A stretch of DNA of 32,137 nt from CAZXDS01 sp964639525. Lineage in GTDB: Bacteria; Bacteroidota; Ignavibacteria; Ignavibacteriales; Melioribacteraceae. Within the stretch, counting starts at the first letter, position 1, and each line of letters opens with the position of its first letter. A program made the translations under genes and the position numbers. Below the pieces are notes generated by a model, which did not search any database, was not told where the DNA came from, and was given only the letters and a program-made list of their open reading frames with translations. The stretch lies in assembly GCA_964639525.1 (NCBI GenBank), contig CAZXDS010000015.1, positions 1 to 32,137 of the forward strand, in the 5' to 3' direction. Of the stretch, positions 1 through 6,658 are shown piece after piece.

Positions 1-224
1 TGTGCCTTAGCTGTGCAGCTCTGATTAAAGTAATTATTCCGGTTCACTTATCTATAAAACGAAATACCAATAAAATAGGAATGTTGATTTTTGCTTATTG
101 CTGTGGAATATGGAAAAATAGTTTAAATTTTTTACGTTTTTTGAAATTTTCCACTGTGAAAAAGAGTTTCAATTTTGTTTAATCGGCTGTGGATTTGCTG
201 TAAGTTATTGTTTTATTTATAGTT

Positions 225-274
225 ACACGAAACGAAAACTACTGTTTACACTATGAAAATAATACGTTTCGTGT
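225..274. repeat. 10-bp perfect inverted repeat, operator-like
   Basis: ACACGAAACG at 225-234 is exactly complementary to CGTTTCGTGT at 265-274, with 30 bases between. The long spacer fits paired protein-binding half sites better than a terminator, and there is no T-run. No gene start is adjacent, so its target is unknown. Confidence 0.4.
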
Positions 275-365
275 GCATCGAATCGTATCCGAACTTAAAA
301 TCCTTAGAAGTACCTATTTTTATTTTGTTTGATTATAGCCTATAAACGCACTTTCTTGTTTTTAC

Positions 366-540
366 ACACACTACCACTACCAACATTACGAATGTTACTA
401 ACTTTTATAATATTATATAATATATATTATATATATTAAGAAAATAGACTAAAAACGAAACATTTAAGGACGGTGTAAAGTTAGTAACTTTTACGAAGTT
501 TTATTAACTTTTACGAAGTTTTATTAACTTTTAATTTAAA
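366..540. repeat. Inverted cis module, left copy
   Basis: Bases 366-406 match the reverse complement of 5934-5974 over 41 bp with two mismatches. The block contains the dyad AACATT-nnn-AATGTT. After an A/T-only tract (403-439) come motifs related to TTATTAACTT (481-490, 501-510, 521-530), which also occur in the right copy in the same order relative to the block. A shared GTTA.TAACTTTACA-type segment extends the similarity beyond the core. The preserved order over more than 100 bp implies two diverged copies of a functional module, not a chance match. Confidence 0.65.
491..530. repeat. Tandem 20-bp iterons
   Basis: The 20-base unit TTACGAAGTTTTATTAACTT occurs twice in exact tandem (491-510, 511-530). 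A degenerate half unit precedes it (481-490, TTAGTAACTT) and the flank continues with TTAA. Two and a half units next to a 37-base A/T-only tract resemble initiator-binding iterons and an unwinding region. No Rep initiator of a known type is seen in the window. Confidence 0.6.
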
Positions 541-591
541 CGCTTTAATATTAAATAAAATAATATAAAATAAACAATATTATAAAAGTTG

Positions 592-1962
592 CTAAGTATT
601 CTTATCTTTTAATTTGTATGCCCGATGTGAACGCTTGCCGGGTTTACGTCGTTCGTTTACTTCTGTAATCAAATCTTTTTCAATTAAATTTGTTATCACT
701 TCGTCCAACTCTTTTACTTTCAGGTTGCAGCGTCTTGTTAAATCTACACGGTTAATTTGTTCGCCAACGCCTTTCTGTTCTATTAATCTTAATATCTTCT
801 GTTCGTTCTGTGTGAATGCTGTTTGAGTTAGTTCTTTGCTCAGTAGTAGCTCCACATTCCTTTTATAGTACTCCGTTAGTATTATTCCGTCTTTTACGTC
901 TTTCAATTCAATCACGATCCGATTATCAGTTAAGCAAATAATCATTGCAAACTTTAACGAGTAGATTAAAAGTCTTGATTTAAATGACAGCTCGTTTTCA
1001 TTTTCGGATTTAAGCAATTCCTTAAAAGATTCTTTGTCGTAAGTGATATGATATTTCGCAGCTTCTTTTGTAATTTCTATATCGGTCGGTTTAAGTTCTG
1101 ATAATAGTTTATAAATTTCCGCTGCATTAAAATTGTCTTCCGTACGTGCAGTGAGGTTTTTTAGTTCGAGCAATGCCTTATAATCCTTTGTGTTTTTATT
1201 AGAAATTGAATAGATGAATCTTGCAAAGAACCCTGATGTTAAATCTGAATCGGTGCTATTTTCGATGAGCCAACTGATTGTTGAAGCGCCCAAAATACTT
1301 AAATAAGGTCTGTGTAGGTATGTAGAGCCTTTCATAATCCGGCTCACTTCATAACTTCTTGGTACATCATATATATTTGTAAAGAACATCTTAGAGTCTC
1401 CAGAATAGCCTTTGTTCATCGATGCAAGCCAGCCGCCGATTTCATTATGAACCAGTAAACCACGTGTCGAATTTGACAGTATGTCGGTTAGTGCTTCTAT
1501 AGTACTGTCTTGAGGGAACATCAGATAATTTCGTTTCGGTGCTTCCAAATTATAATCAGTTTCTTTATTTTTTTTGTTTTGCTTTACTTGGTTTTCATAA
1601 TCAGATAGTTGAATATTATATTCGTATCTTTGGTGGTCATCAATGATTTGCAGCCCATTTGATACAAGAGATAACGCAGAGCTTTTTCGCATCACGGTTG
1701 ATTTCCCAATAATCATAGCATACACATTACAAAAAATCTTAATCGATTTAGAGATACGGAAGTAGGCTTGTTTACCAATTGCACCGCTTAACGTTGCAAG
1801 TGTGCCGGTTATTAAATACTCAATTGGACTTCCAGAAATAGAATCATAGTAAGATACTAACCGCTTGAAAGTAGAATCAGATAAAAGATTCATATCAAAA
1901 TATATTTCATCAGAATTGTTATTAGTTTCAATTTCAATATTTTCATTATTTAATAAATCCAT
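592..1962 (-). CDS. DUF3987-type primase/helicase-associated protein
   Basis: The 456-residue product resembles DUF3987 proteins, which are found beside Toprim primases in genomic islands and phage-like elements and are thought to help replicate the element. A P-loop-like segment, IIGKSTVMRKSSA, lies near residues 86-98, and the C-terminal ~70 residues resemble a winged-helix domain ending in a basic tail. I chose the ATG at 1962 because AAGGA lies nine bases upstream; the upstream TTG at 1968 is too close to that site. The start follows the primase stop by two bases, so the two genes are almost certainly co-translated. The P-loop match is imperfect, so ATPase activity is inferred. Confidence 0.7.
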   Translation of the reverse strand: MDLLNNENIEIETNNNSDEIYFDMNLLSDSTFKRLVSYYDSISGSPIEYLITGTLATLSGAIGKQAYFRISKSIKIFCNVYAMIIGKSTVMRKSSALSLVSNGLQIIDDHQRYEYNIQLSDYENQVKQNKKNKETDYNLEAPKRNYLMFPQDSTIEALTDILSNSTRGLLVHNEIGGWLASMNKGYSGDSKMFFTNIYDVPRSYEVSRIMKGSTYLHRPYLSILGASTISWLIENSTDSDLTSGFFARFIYSISNKNTKDYKALLELKNLTARTEDNFNAAEIYKLLSELKPTDIEITKEAAKYHITYDKESFKELLKSENENELSFKSRLLIYSLKFAMIICLTDNRIVIELKDVKDGIILTEYYKRNVELLLSKELTQTAFTQNEQKILRLIEQKGVGEQINRVDLTRRCNLKVKELDEVITNLIEKDLITEVNERRKPGKRSHRAYKLKDKNT

Positions 1963-1964
1963 TT

Positions 1965-3200
1965 TCAATTTTCCTTTGTCATTTTACTACAATACATTTC
2001 TGTAATGTCCTTATAATTTTTTAATTTAATTATTTTAACAGATTGGTCGTTCCTCTCAAATTCCTTTCTGATTTTCTTAGCTGCTATCTGTCCGGCTTTG
2101 TCATTATCAAATAAAAGATGCACACTGTACGGCTTCAATAGTGCTATTTGCTTAGTCGGAAAGTTGCTCACGCCAGATATTCCAAGACAATTATTTCCAT
2201 GCTGAGATAAAATCATTGTATCATATTCACCTTCTGATATGGTTATTTCAGATAATGGATTAATGTTATCCAATACATCAACATTAAAGAATCGTTTCGG
2301 ACTCAATGTCTGTGATAGGTTGCTCAAACTTATATACTTCCCAAATTTCTCCGGTGTAGAACTGCCGTTATAAAAATAACGTCCACGCAAATAGACTATT
2401 TTGTCATTTTCGATATAAGGAATAACGATCCGATGCTTTGCAAATACAAAATATTTTCTGCTGAACAATCCGGATATTAACAATTCATCTTTTGAAAATG
2501 TATCTTTTAAAAATTCAATACTTTCTTTTGCGCTATGGATTGAAAACAAACAAAATTCATTTATTGTACTAGCTGTAAGCCCTCTTTTATTTCCGGTCAG
2601 ATAATTGTAAGCAACTTCATCAATGCCTTTCGAATTACTATAATTATAAAATGCAGTGTATATTTTAGTCTGTATTTCCAGCCGGTGGTTCAAGATATTT
2701 TCAAAAGCTAACTTTTCGGCAGACTGCCGGTCGGTATTTGCATCATATTCCAGAATTCCCGCACGTTCATTAAATAGCTCAAATTCAAAGTCATTCAGTA
2801 GTGTATATTTCGGCTGTAATGGTTTTACTTCCGGTATAGGTCGTGATTTTGCCTTAAAATTAGGCTGCTCACGGTGTTTATTTTGCTGTGTTATACCATA
2901 CATATTAACGAGCTCTTTTATAGCTGTGGACTTGTCCAAACGATAGTAATCAGCATAAAAATTAATGATATCACCGCCCTTACTTGTTGCATAGCAAAAA
3001 TAAGAATTCGTTTTAAGGTATATTTTTAAGGACGGTGATTTTTCAGATTTGTATATGGAGTTAATAAAACCGGCGGAATTTATTACAATTCCGAGCCGGT
3101 TTAGTAAATCAGCAATTGTAATTTGAGATTTTATTTCTTCAATTAAATTCAAAAGATTAGTCCCAAGCGGATTTGTATTTTGTAATTTCAAGCATTTCAT
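1965..3200 (-). CDS. Toprim-domain DNA primase with degenerate CHC2 zinc-finger fold
   Basis: The 411-residue protein has the outline of a DnaG-type primase of mobile elements. Residues about 30-90 align with the CHC2 fold (K-S-E-K-S-P-S-L and Y-F-C-Y-A-T-S-K-G-G-D-I-I-N-F), but the zinc-binding Cys/His positions are mostly replaced. The Toprim domain is recognisable from ISEGEYD (E323, E325, D327) and LLFDNDKAG (D365, D367), the metal-binding acidic residues that coordinate nucleotidyl transfer. No DnaB-binding C-terminal domain is present. The gene is directly upstream of the DUF3987 gene, supporting a two-protein priming/unwinding unit. The ATG at 3200 overlaps the previous gene by 44 bases without a clear ribosome site; a TTG at 3152 is an alternative start. 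Confidence 0.75.
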   Translation of the reverse strand: MKCLKLQNTNPLGTNLLNLIEEIKSQITIADLLNRLGIVINSAGFINSIYKSEKSPSLKIYLKTNSYFCYATSKGGDIINFYADYYRLDKSTAIKELVNMYGITQQNKHREQPNFKAKSRPIPEVKPLQPKYTLLNDFEFELFNERAGILEYDANTDRQSAEKLAFENILNHRLEIQTKIYTAFYNYSNSKGIDEVAYNYLTGNKRGLTASTINEFCLFSIHSAKESIEFLKDTFSKDELLISGLFSRKYFVFAKHRIVIPYIENDKIVYLRGRYFYNGSSTPEKFGKYISLSNLSQTLSPKRFFNVDVLDNINPLSEITISEGEYDTMILSQHGNNCLGISGVSNFPTKQIALLKPYSVHLLFDNDKAGQIAAKKIRKEFERNDQSVKIIKLKNYKDITEMYCSKMTKEN

Positions 3201-3375
3201 ATTTGGTAACAGTTAAATCAAGTGTGAATTTGTAATTACTTATTTGCTCAATTTCATTTTGGAACAAATATTTTATTAGATATTCATTCAGATTATCTAA
3301 AAGCTCATCACGAGTAAGAGAATCATTTTTTGATAATTCAATTACATACTTTTTCTTTTCTTTGAACTCTTCCAT
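3157..3375 (-). CDS. Small acidic/charged hypothetical protein, 72 residues
   Basis: This 72-residue protein is rich in Lys, Glu and Leu and has no recognisable domain. A GGAG ribosome-binding site lies eight bases before the ATG and overlaps the stop of the preceding 56-residue gene. Its 3' end overlaps the primase start by 44 bases. The position suggests an accessory role in element replication or its control, for which there is no direct evidence. Confidence 0.6.
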   Translation of the reverse strand: MEEFKEKKKYVIELSKNDSLTRDELLDNLNEYLIKYLFQNEIEQISNYKFTLDLTVTKYEMLEITKYKSAWD

Positions 3376-3379
3376 TTTT

Positions 3380-3550
3380 TCAACTCCTTTTTTGTTTAAT
3401 TCTAAATAGTTTATTAGTTAATTTTACGGCTGCATATAAAAACCGATATTTCCCTTTTTTATCAATGTTTCTGATTTCGTGCATTATAGGTTTGCGGATT
3501 CTTTCAAATCGTTGCTCGATTTGTTCAATTGCTTTTTTTTCTGTTTTCAT
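3380..3550 (-). CDS. Small basic hypothetical protein, 56 residues
   Basis: The reading frame starts ATG at 3550 after a strong AGGAG site (nine-base spacing) and stops at 3380-3382, four bases before the next gene. The product starts MKTEKKAIEQIEQRFERIRK, is strongly basic and probably helical, with a more hydrophobic C-terminal third. It carries no recognised domain. It is shorter than common gene-calling cut-offs, but the ribosome site and exact fit between neighbours support it as the first gene of the leftward primase cluster. Confidence 0.6.
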   Translation of the reverse strand: MKTEKKAIEQIEQRFERIRKPIMHEIRNIDKKGKYRFLYAAVKLTNKLFRIKQKRS

Positions 3551-3588
3551 TTTGGTTACTCCTTAATGTTAGTTTATATTTTAATTAT

Positions 3589-4563
3589 TTAATAGTTATC
3601 GAATATTTTTACTGCATTTCGTAAATCTTCCAAATTCAGATTGGCATAAATTTCTGTCGTTTTAACAGAGCTATGCCCCAACAATTTTTGAATTTTATAA
3701 ATAGATATGCCTTGCTTTGCCAAAGCTGTAGCGAACCCGTGCCGAAGTGTGTGAAAATGTATTGCTGAGTTTATGCCAGAAGCGATAACCGATTTTTTAA
3801 ATTGCTTTGAGATATATGAGATAGTATAAGGAAAATGATTTTTCTTACAAAAAACAAACTGCTTTTCATACCGAATTCTGAAAATTTTCGGCTTGTTCCG
3901 ATGCAGTATTTCCGCAGCTTCACAGCAAAGAGGGACATACCGGATTTTTTTACCTTTTGTGATAAAAGTATCAGAACCAATTTTTATTTTTGCTTTGTCA
4001 AAATTCACTTCAGACCAGCAGAGATTTACAACTTCGCCAGCTCTCAGACCAGTTAAGAACACAAATAAAAAGATATCCTTCAACATCTTACTATCGGTTC
4101 TGTCAATAGCCTGATTAAGTTCGAAACGTGAAATGGTTATTAATTCAGATTTTTGAATTTTCGGTAATTTATATTTTTGGAAAGGATTCTCAGTTGTGTA
4201 ATCCCGTTGTATAAAATGGTTCCAAACAGCTGCAAGGTCTCGTTTATAGGCGTAAATTCCTTTTGGTGCTGTATGTCTCAGCCAGATAAAAAATGATTGG
4301 ACAATCTCAACATTAACCGATCCAATTGGAACATTACCGGCATATTTTAAGAAATGGTTTGTAGAGGTTCGAACTCGGCTAAATGTCTTGGCAGCTCTTT
4401 CTGAGCTATAAAATATTAATACTTTTTGGAATGCTTCCTTTAAGTGCAGTTGTGGTTTTGCTGCTTTGCTCTGCTGCTGTAGGAAGATCGCAAATTTATT
4501 GAACAAGTCTATTGCTTCCGGAGCAAAGTTTGTATTATTTTCTGTACTCATAATATTTAGCAT
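3589..4563 (-). CDS. Tyrosine recombinase (internal copy)
   Basis: The 324-residue protein is a phage-type integrase/XerC-D family recombinase, which cuts and rejoins DNA through a phosphotyrosine intermediate. The N-terminal core-binding (SAM-like) domain spans roughly residues 40-130. Catalytic residues are visible: R174 in TGLRAGE, a beta-hairpin Lys near 203-206, H271-x-x-R274, H297 in LLGHSS and nucleophile Y306. It lacks the N-terminal arm-binding region seen in the 6659-7690 recombinase and sits 3 kb from the attachment site, so it may serve resolution, inversion or excision of an inner segment. A second ATG at 4551 could be the true start; neither has a clear Shine-Dalgarno site. Confidence 0.9.
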   Translation of the reverse strand: MLNIMSTENNTNFAPEAIDLFNKFAIFLQQQSKAAKPQLHLKEAFQKVLIFYSSERAAKTFSRVRTSTNHFLKYAGNVPIGSVNVEIVQSFFIWLRHTAPKGIYAYKRDLAAVWNHFIQRDYTTENPFQKYKLPKIQKSELITISRFELNQAIDRTDSKMLKDIFLFVFLTGLRAGEVVNLCWSEVNFDKAKIKIGSDTFITKGKKIRYVPLCCEAAEILHRNKPKIFRIRYEKQFVFCKKNHFPYTISYISKQFKKSVIASGINSAIHFHTLRHGFATALAKQGISIYKIQKLLGHSSVKTTEIYANLNLEDLRNAVKIFDNY

Positions 4564-4572
4564 TTAAAATAT

Positions 4573-4607
4573 AAAAGCCCTTTGCGAACGGTTAACAAAG
4601 AGCTTTT
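4573..4607. terminator. Hairpin with A- and T-flanks between recombinase and its upstream region
   Basis: AAAAGCCCTTTG (4573-4584) pairs with CAAAGAGCTTTT (4596-4607) with one mismatch and an 11-base loop. Flanking A and T runs make it a possible bidirectional terminator. It lies only ten bases before the recombinase ATG on the minus strand, so it could also be a leader hairpin that limits translation or read-through into the recombinase gene. Confidence 0.5.
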
Positions 4608-4814
4608 ATAAAATTTTGTGCTGTTGATTATGTCCCGTTCATACGATGCTACGCAAATAAGTAGAATCTTTGAACGAAAAGATAATTACGGGGTTATATA
4701 GTATAAATACTTTTTAAAAATGACCTTTTTAACCCGGATTATGCAATAGAAACTATAAATTACGTGTAAATCTCTACTATATAATAAGTTAAAGAAATTG
4801 TTAACTTAACCTTT

Positions 4815-4882
4815 TCTAATGCTATGCATTAGAGTAATTGATTATTTTACAACAAGTTAGCCGTTATTCATTTCTCTAATGC
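4815..4882. promoter_or_regulatory. GCATTAGA dyad plus third half site, operator-like
   Basis: TCTAATGC (4815-4822) and GCATTAGA (4826-4833) form an 8-bp perfect dyad with a three-base centre. TCTAATGC is repeated at 4875-4882, 42 bases after the dyad. The sites lie between the orphan gene ending at 4894 and the internal recombinase. They look like binding sites for a dimeric repressor, perhaps controlling the recombinase; no regulator gene is identified. Confidence 0.4.
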
Positions 4883-4893
4883 ATAGTTCGGGT

Positions 4894-5700
4894 TTAATAA
4901 ATGGAAGTTTTTAGATTAGTCTTGGTTTCGTATCTAAAATTTTTATATTCTTTCAACAAATTGTAAAGCTCCATAGAATCCGGTGTAATATTTGAATATT
5001 TTTCAAAATGTTCATACCCACTTGCTTCCGCAATTGCCGATAGCAAAGCATCTTTATAAAAATATGGAGTCCTTTTGTTTTTCATTACGTCTTTATTTTT
5101 CAAATAGATTTCATTAGCAAAACGAAAAAATTTCAAGCTATATTTACGTGGTCTCCTGATGGTTCTATCTTCCAAAAACCCAGCTTGGTAAATAATTAAA
5201 TGTCCGGCAATAAACAGATTAAAAATAAAAGTTGTTATATCTTTAATATGTATTCTAAGTAATGAATTTTTAGGATTCTGCTTTTTAAGTTCGTTCCATT
5301 GTTCATCATTTGCAAATACAATTTTGCATTTCTTAATAAAATCTTTTTGATTTTTGTCTCTTTTTGCAGTCGTTATCAATTCATTATTAAGAATCACAAA
5401 ATACGTCTCCAAATAATCAAGTAAAGCATAAACAAAAACAATGATATTATTCCTTTGTCGTTTTGGATTATTGATATTATAAATTATAAAACCCTTTTCA
5501 TACATATTGTTTGCGGCTTTCATAAATTTATTATAAGCAAACAATAATTCAACTTTTGATTGTAGATATATTTCTTTATAAATCCTATAAAATTCATTTC
5601 CGCCGTATAGTTCCTCAAATTCGTTATCACATTCTTTTATCGGCAAAACGCCCCAAAGTTTGTCATCATACTCACTATACTTTTCTTGGTTCGCAAACAT
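4894..5700 (-). CDS. Hypothetical protein, element orphan, 268 residues
   Basis: I do not recognise a family. The protein is rich in Lys, Asn, Tyr and Phe, predominantly helical in appearance, with two hydrophobic helix-like segments near the middle (IIVFVYALLDYLETYFVIL and TTFIFNLFIAGHLIIYQAGF) that are interrupted by charged residues and may be buried rather than membrane spanning. The frame is open to 5787, but the extra 29 residues look like translated noncoding DNA, so the ATG at 5700 (MFANQEKYSEY) is preferred. It is a single gene between the right cis module and the GCATTAGA sites, a position where elements often carry cargo or defence genes. That is only positional inference. Confidence 0.6.
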   Translation of the reverse strand: MFANQEKYSEYDDKLWGVLPIKECDNEFEELYGGNEFYRIYKEIYLQSKVELLFAYNKFMKAANNMYEKGFIIYNINNPKRQRNNIIVFVYALLDYLETYFVILNNELITTAKRDKNQKDFIKKCKIVFANDEQWNELKKQNPKNSLLRIHIKDITTFIFNLFIAGHLIIYQAGFLEDRTIRRPRKYSLKFFRFANEIYLKNKDVMKNKRTPYFYKDALLSAIAEASGYEHFEKYSNITPDSMELYNLLKEYKNFRYETKTNLKTSIY

Positions 5701-5847
5701 TATTTTATCCGTCCATAAAACAAAAACCTTGAAAGAATGCAATTGAACCGTTTCTAATCGGTCGCCATTTCCGGCACATCCTAACAAGGTTTTTAAAATT
5801 TCTGTTTATGTGTTTTAGAAAATATTCAATTTGTTTTAAACATTACA

Positions 5848-5876
5848 GTAAAGTTAATAAAAATTATTAACTTTAC
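5848..5876. repeat. Perfect 13-bp palindrome with 3-base loop
   Basis: GTAAAGTTAATAA (5848-5860) is exactly complementary to TTATTAACTTTAC (5864-5876) around AAA. It lacks G/C content and a T-run, so it is unlikely to be a terminator. Its arms contain TTATTAACTT, the same motif found in the iterons at 501-510 and 521-530. It therefore looks like a binding site for the same protein, arranged head to head here instead of in tandem. Confidence 0.6.
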
Positions 5877-5933
5877 AACTTGCAAAAACCTTTGTTTCAA
5901 CGCTAAAAACGAATGATATTTTAATTATTAATC

Positions 5934-5974
5934 AAAAGTTCGTAACATTCGTAATGTTGGTAGTGATAGTGTGT
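5934..5974. repeat. Inverted cis module, right copy core (41 bp)
   Basis: This 41-bp stretch matches the reverse complement of 366-406 with two mismatches (at 5941 and 5966). It carries the AACATT-CGT-AATGTT dyad at 5944-5958. With the palindrome at 5848-5876 it reproduces, in inverted orientation, the block / AT-rich / TTATTAACTT order of the left copy 5.5 kb away. Confidence 0.7.
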
Positions 5975-5998
5975 TTTTTTATTATTGCTCTGTTTTGT

Positions 5999-6385
5999 TT
6001 AATCATCAAAAAGTTCGTCCCAAAATAACTCACTTCCTCTTTTGTTAAGGGTGTTATCTTTTTTCATTAGTTCAATTTCTTTTTTTAGTAACTCTAAATC
6101 TTTATCGGCTAATTGCTTTTCTTTTTTATAAGAATGGAACTCCAAATATTTCAGAATCATTTCTTTGTCCAAAATATTCATTTGCTTTTTTGACAGTGTC
6201 AATTCCTTATCGGACAAACAAGGCTTTTTCTTTTCTACAAGAGAAGTTAATTTATCCGCAATAGTTGTTTCAAATGACAATTTATATTTCAATGCAGAAA
6301 TAAAATCAATAGTTCCGTTATTGATATCACGAGTTAACCACTTAATTTTTTTCCCAGTTTGCTTGTATTCATTTTTATTTTTCAT
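5999..6385 (-). CDS. Charged coiled-coil-like hypothetical protein, 128 residues
   Basis: The product is rich in Lys, Glu, Leu and Met, with heptad-like stretches from about residue 65 to 118 such as LLKKEIELMKKDN, and an acidic C terminus (FWDELFDD). No domain is recognised. The ATG at 6385 has a GGAG site eight bases upstream; the longer frame would begin at a TTG at 6400 inside that site. The start overlaps the end of the 76-residue gene by 11 bases, so the two are probably translated together. Possible DNA- or protein-binding accessory of the element, without direct evidence. Confidence 0.65.
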   Translation of the reverse strand: MKNKNEYKQTGKKIKWLTRDINNGTIDFISALKYKLSFETTIADKLTSLVEKKKPCLSDKELTLSKKQMNILDKEMILKYLEFHSYKKEKQLADKDLELLKKEIELMKKDNTLNKRGSELFWDELFDD

Positions 6386-6605
6386 TTTGAACGCTCCCAA
6401 AATAATTTTTAATTGTTTGTTCTAAAATAAGATGTTGCCTTTTGAGACGGACTAACTTTTCCGGTATATCGGACGGCTTCAAAATTGTAAACATGCATAA
6501 CAGTTTTTTAATATAACTGTCTGAAAATTCCTTATCGTCTTTTGTCCGCCGTTCCTTTTGTCCGGTCGGCTGTTTGCTTTGCTTAGTTGCCTTTCCCTCT
6601 TTCAT
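6375..6605 (-). CDS. Small basic hypothetical protein, 76 residues
   Basis: The N-terminal third is a Lys/Gln/Arg-rich, probably disordered tail (MKEGKATKQSKQPTGQKE), followed by a helical segment with LKPSDIPEKLVRLKRQH. A GGAG site precedes the ATG by eight bases. The gene sits 53 bases downstream of the integrase gene and overlaps the following coiled-coil gene. The size, basic charge and position next to an integrase resemble excisionase or mobilization accessory proteins, but no helix-turn-helix or MobC signature was recognised. Confidence 0.6.
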   Translation of the reverse strand: MKEGKATKQSKQPTGQKERRTKDDKEFSDSYIKKLLCMFTILKPSDIPEKLVRLKRQHLILEQTIKNYFGSVQNEK

Positions 6606-6658
6606 TATTTCAACTCCATAATTTTGATTGAATTATTTATTTGTTAGTACTGCATATA

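Larger units (their letters stand above)
1..591. other. Gene-free, repeat-rich region, possible replication-control region
   Basis: No convincing coding sequence was found on either strand. The stretch contains a 10-bp perfect inverted repeat (225-234 and 265-274), a 41-bp block repeated in inverted orientation at 5934-5974, an A/T-only tract at 403-439 and tandem 20-bp direct repeats at 491-530. It lies just beyond the 3' end of a primase/DUF3987 gene pair. Iterons next to an A/T-only tract and replication genes resemble the layout of plasmid-type origins; that function is inferred only from this arrangement. Confidence 0.4.
4564..4893. other. Noncoding region upstream of the internal recombinase
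   Basis: No gene was found in these 330 bases. From left to right they hold a hairpin just before the recombinase start, a 6-bp inverted repeat CGTTCA/TGAACG (4636-4641, 4671-4676), A/T-rich DNA, and GCATTAGA-type sites. This is where the recombinase promoter must lie, although no confident -35/-10 or Bacteroidetes-type promoter was recognised. Confidence 0.5.
5701..5998. other. Noncoding region with right copy of the inverted cis module
   Basis: About 300 bases without a gene. It contains the perfect 13-bp palindrome at 5848-5876, an A/T-rich tract near 5913-5933 and the 41-bp block at 5934-5974. The open frame continuing from the orphan gene to 5787 is not considered coding. Confidence 0.5.

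Noticed and set aside
102..196. Possible DnaA boxes (TGTGGAATA, TGTGGATTT)
   Set aside because: Each differs from the consensus at two positions and the A/T-rich background makes such matches likely by chance.
481..540. CRISPR-like repeats
   Set aside because: Units are directly abutting without spacers and only two and a half copies exist; no cas gene is present.
5701..5787. N-terminal extension of the orphan protein
   Set aside because: The 29 extra residues look like translation of noncoding A/T-rich DNA, and the ATG at 5700 starts a more typical N terminus.
6375..6605. Excisionase or MobC-type assignment for the 76-residue protein
   Set aside because: Size and position fit, but no helix-turn-helix or relaxase-accessory signature could be identified.
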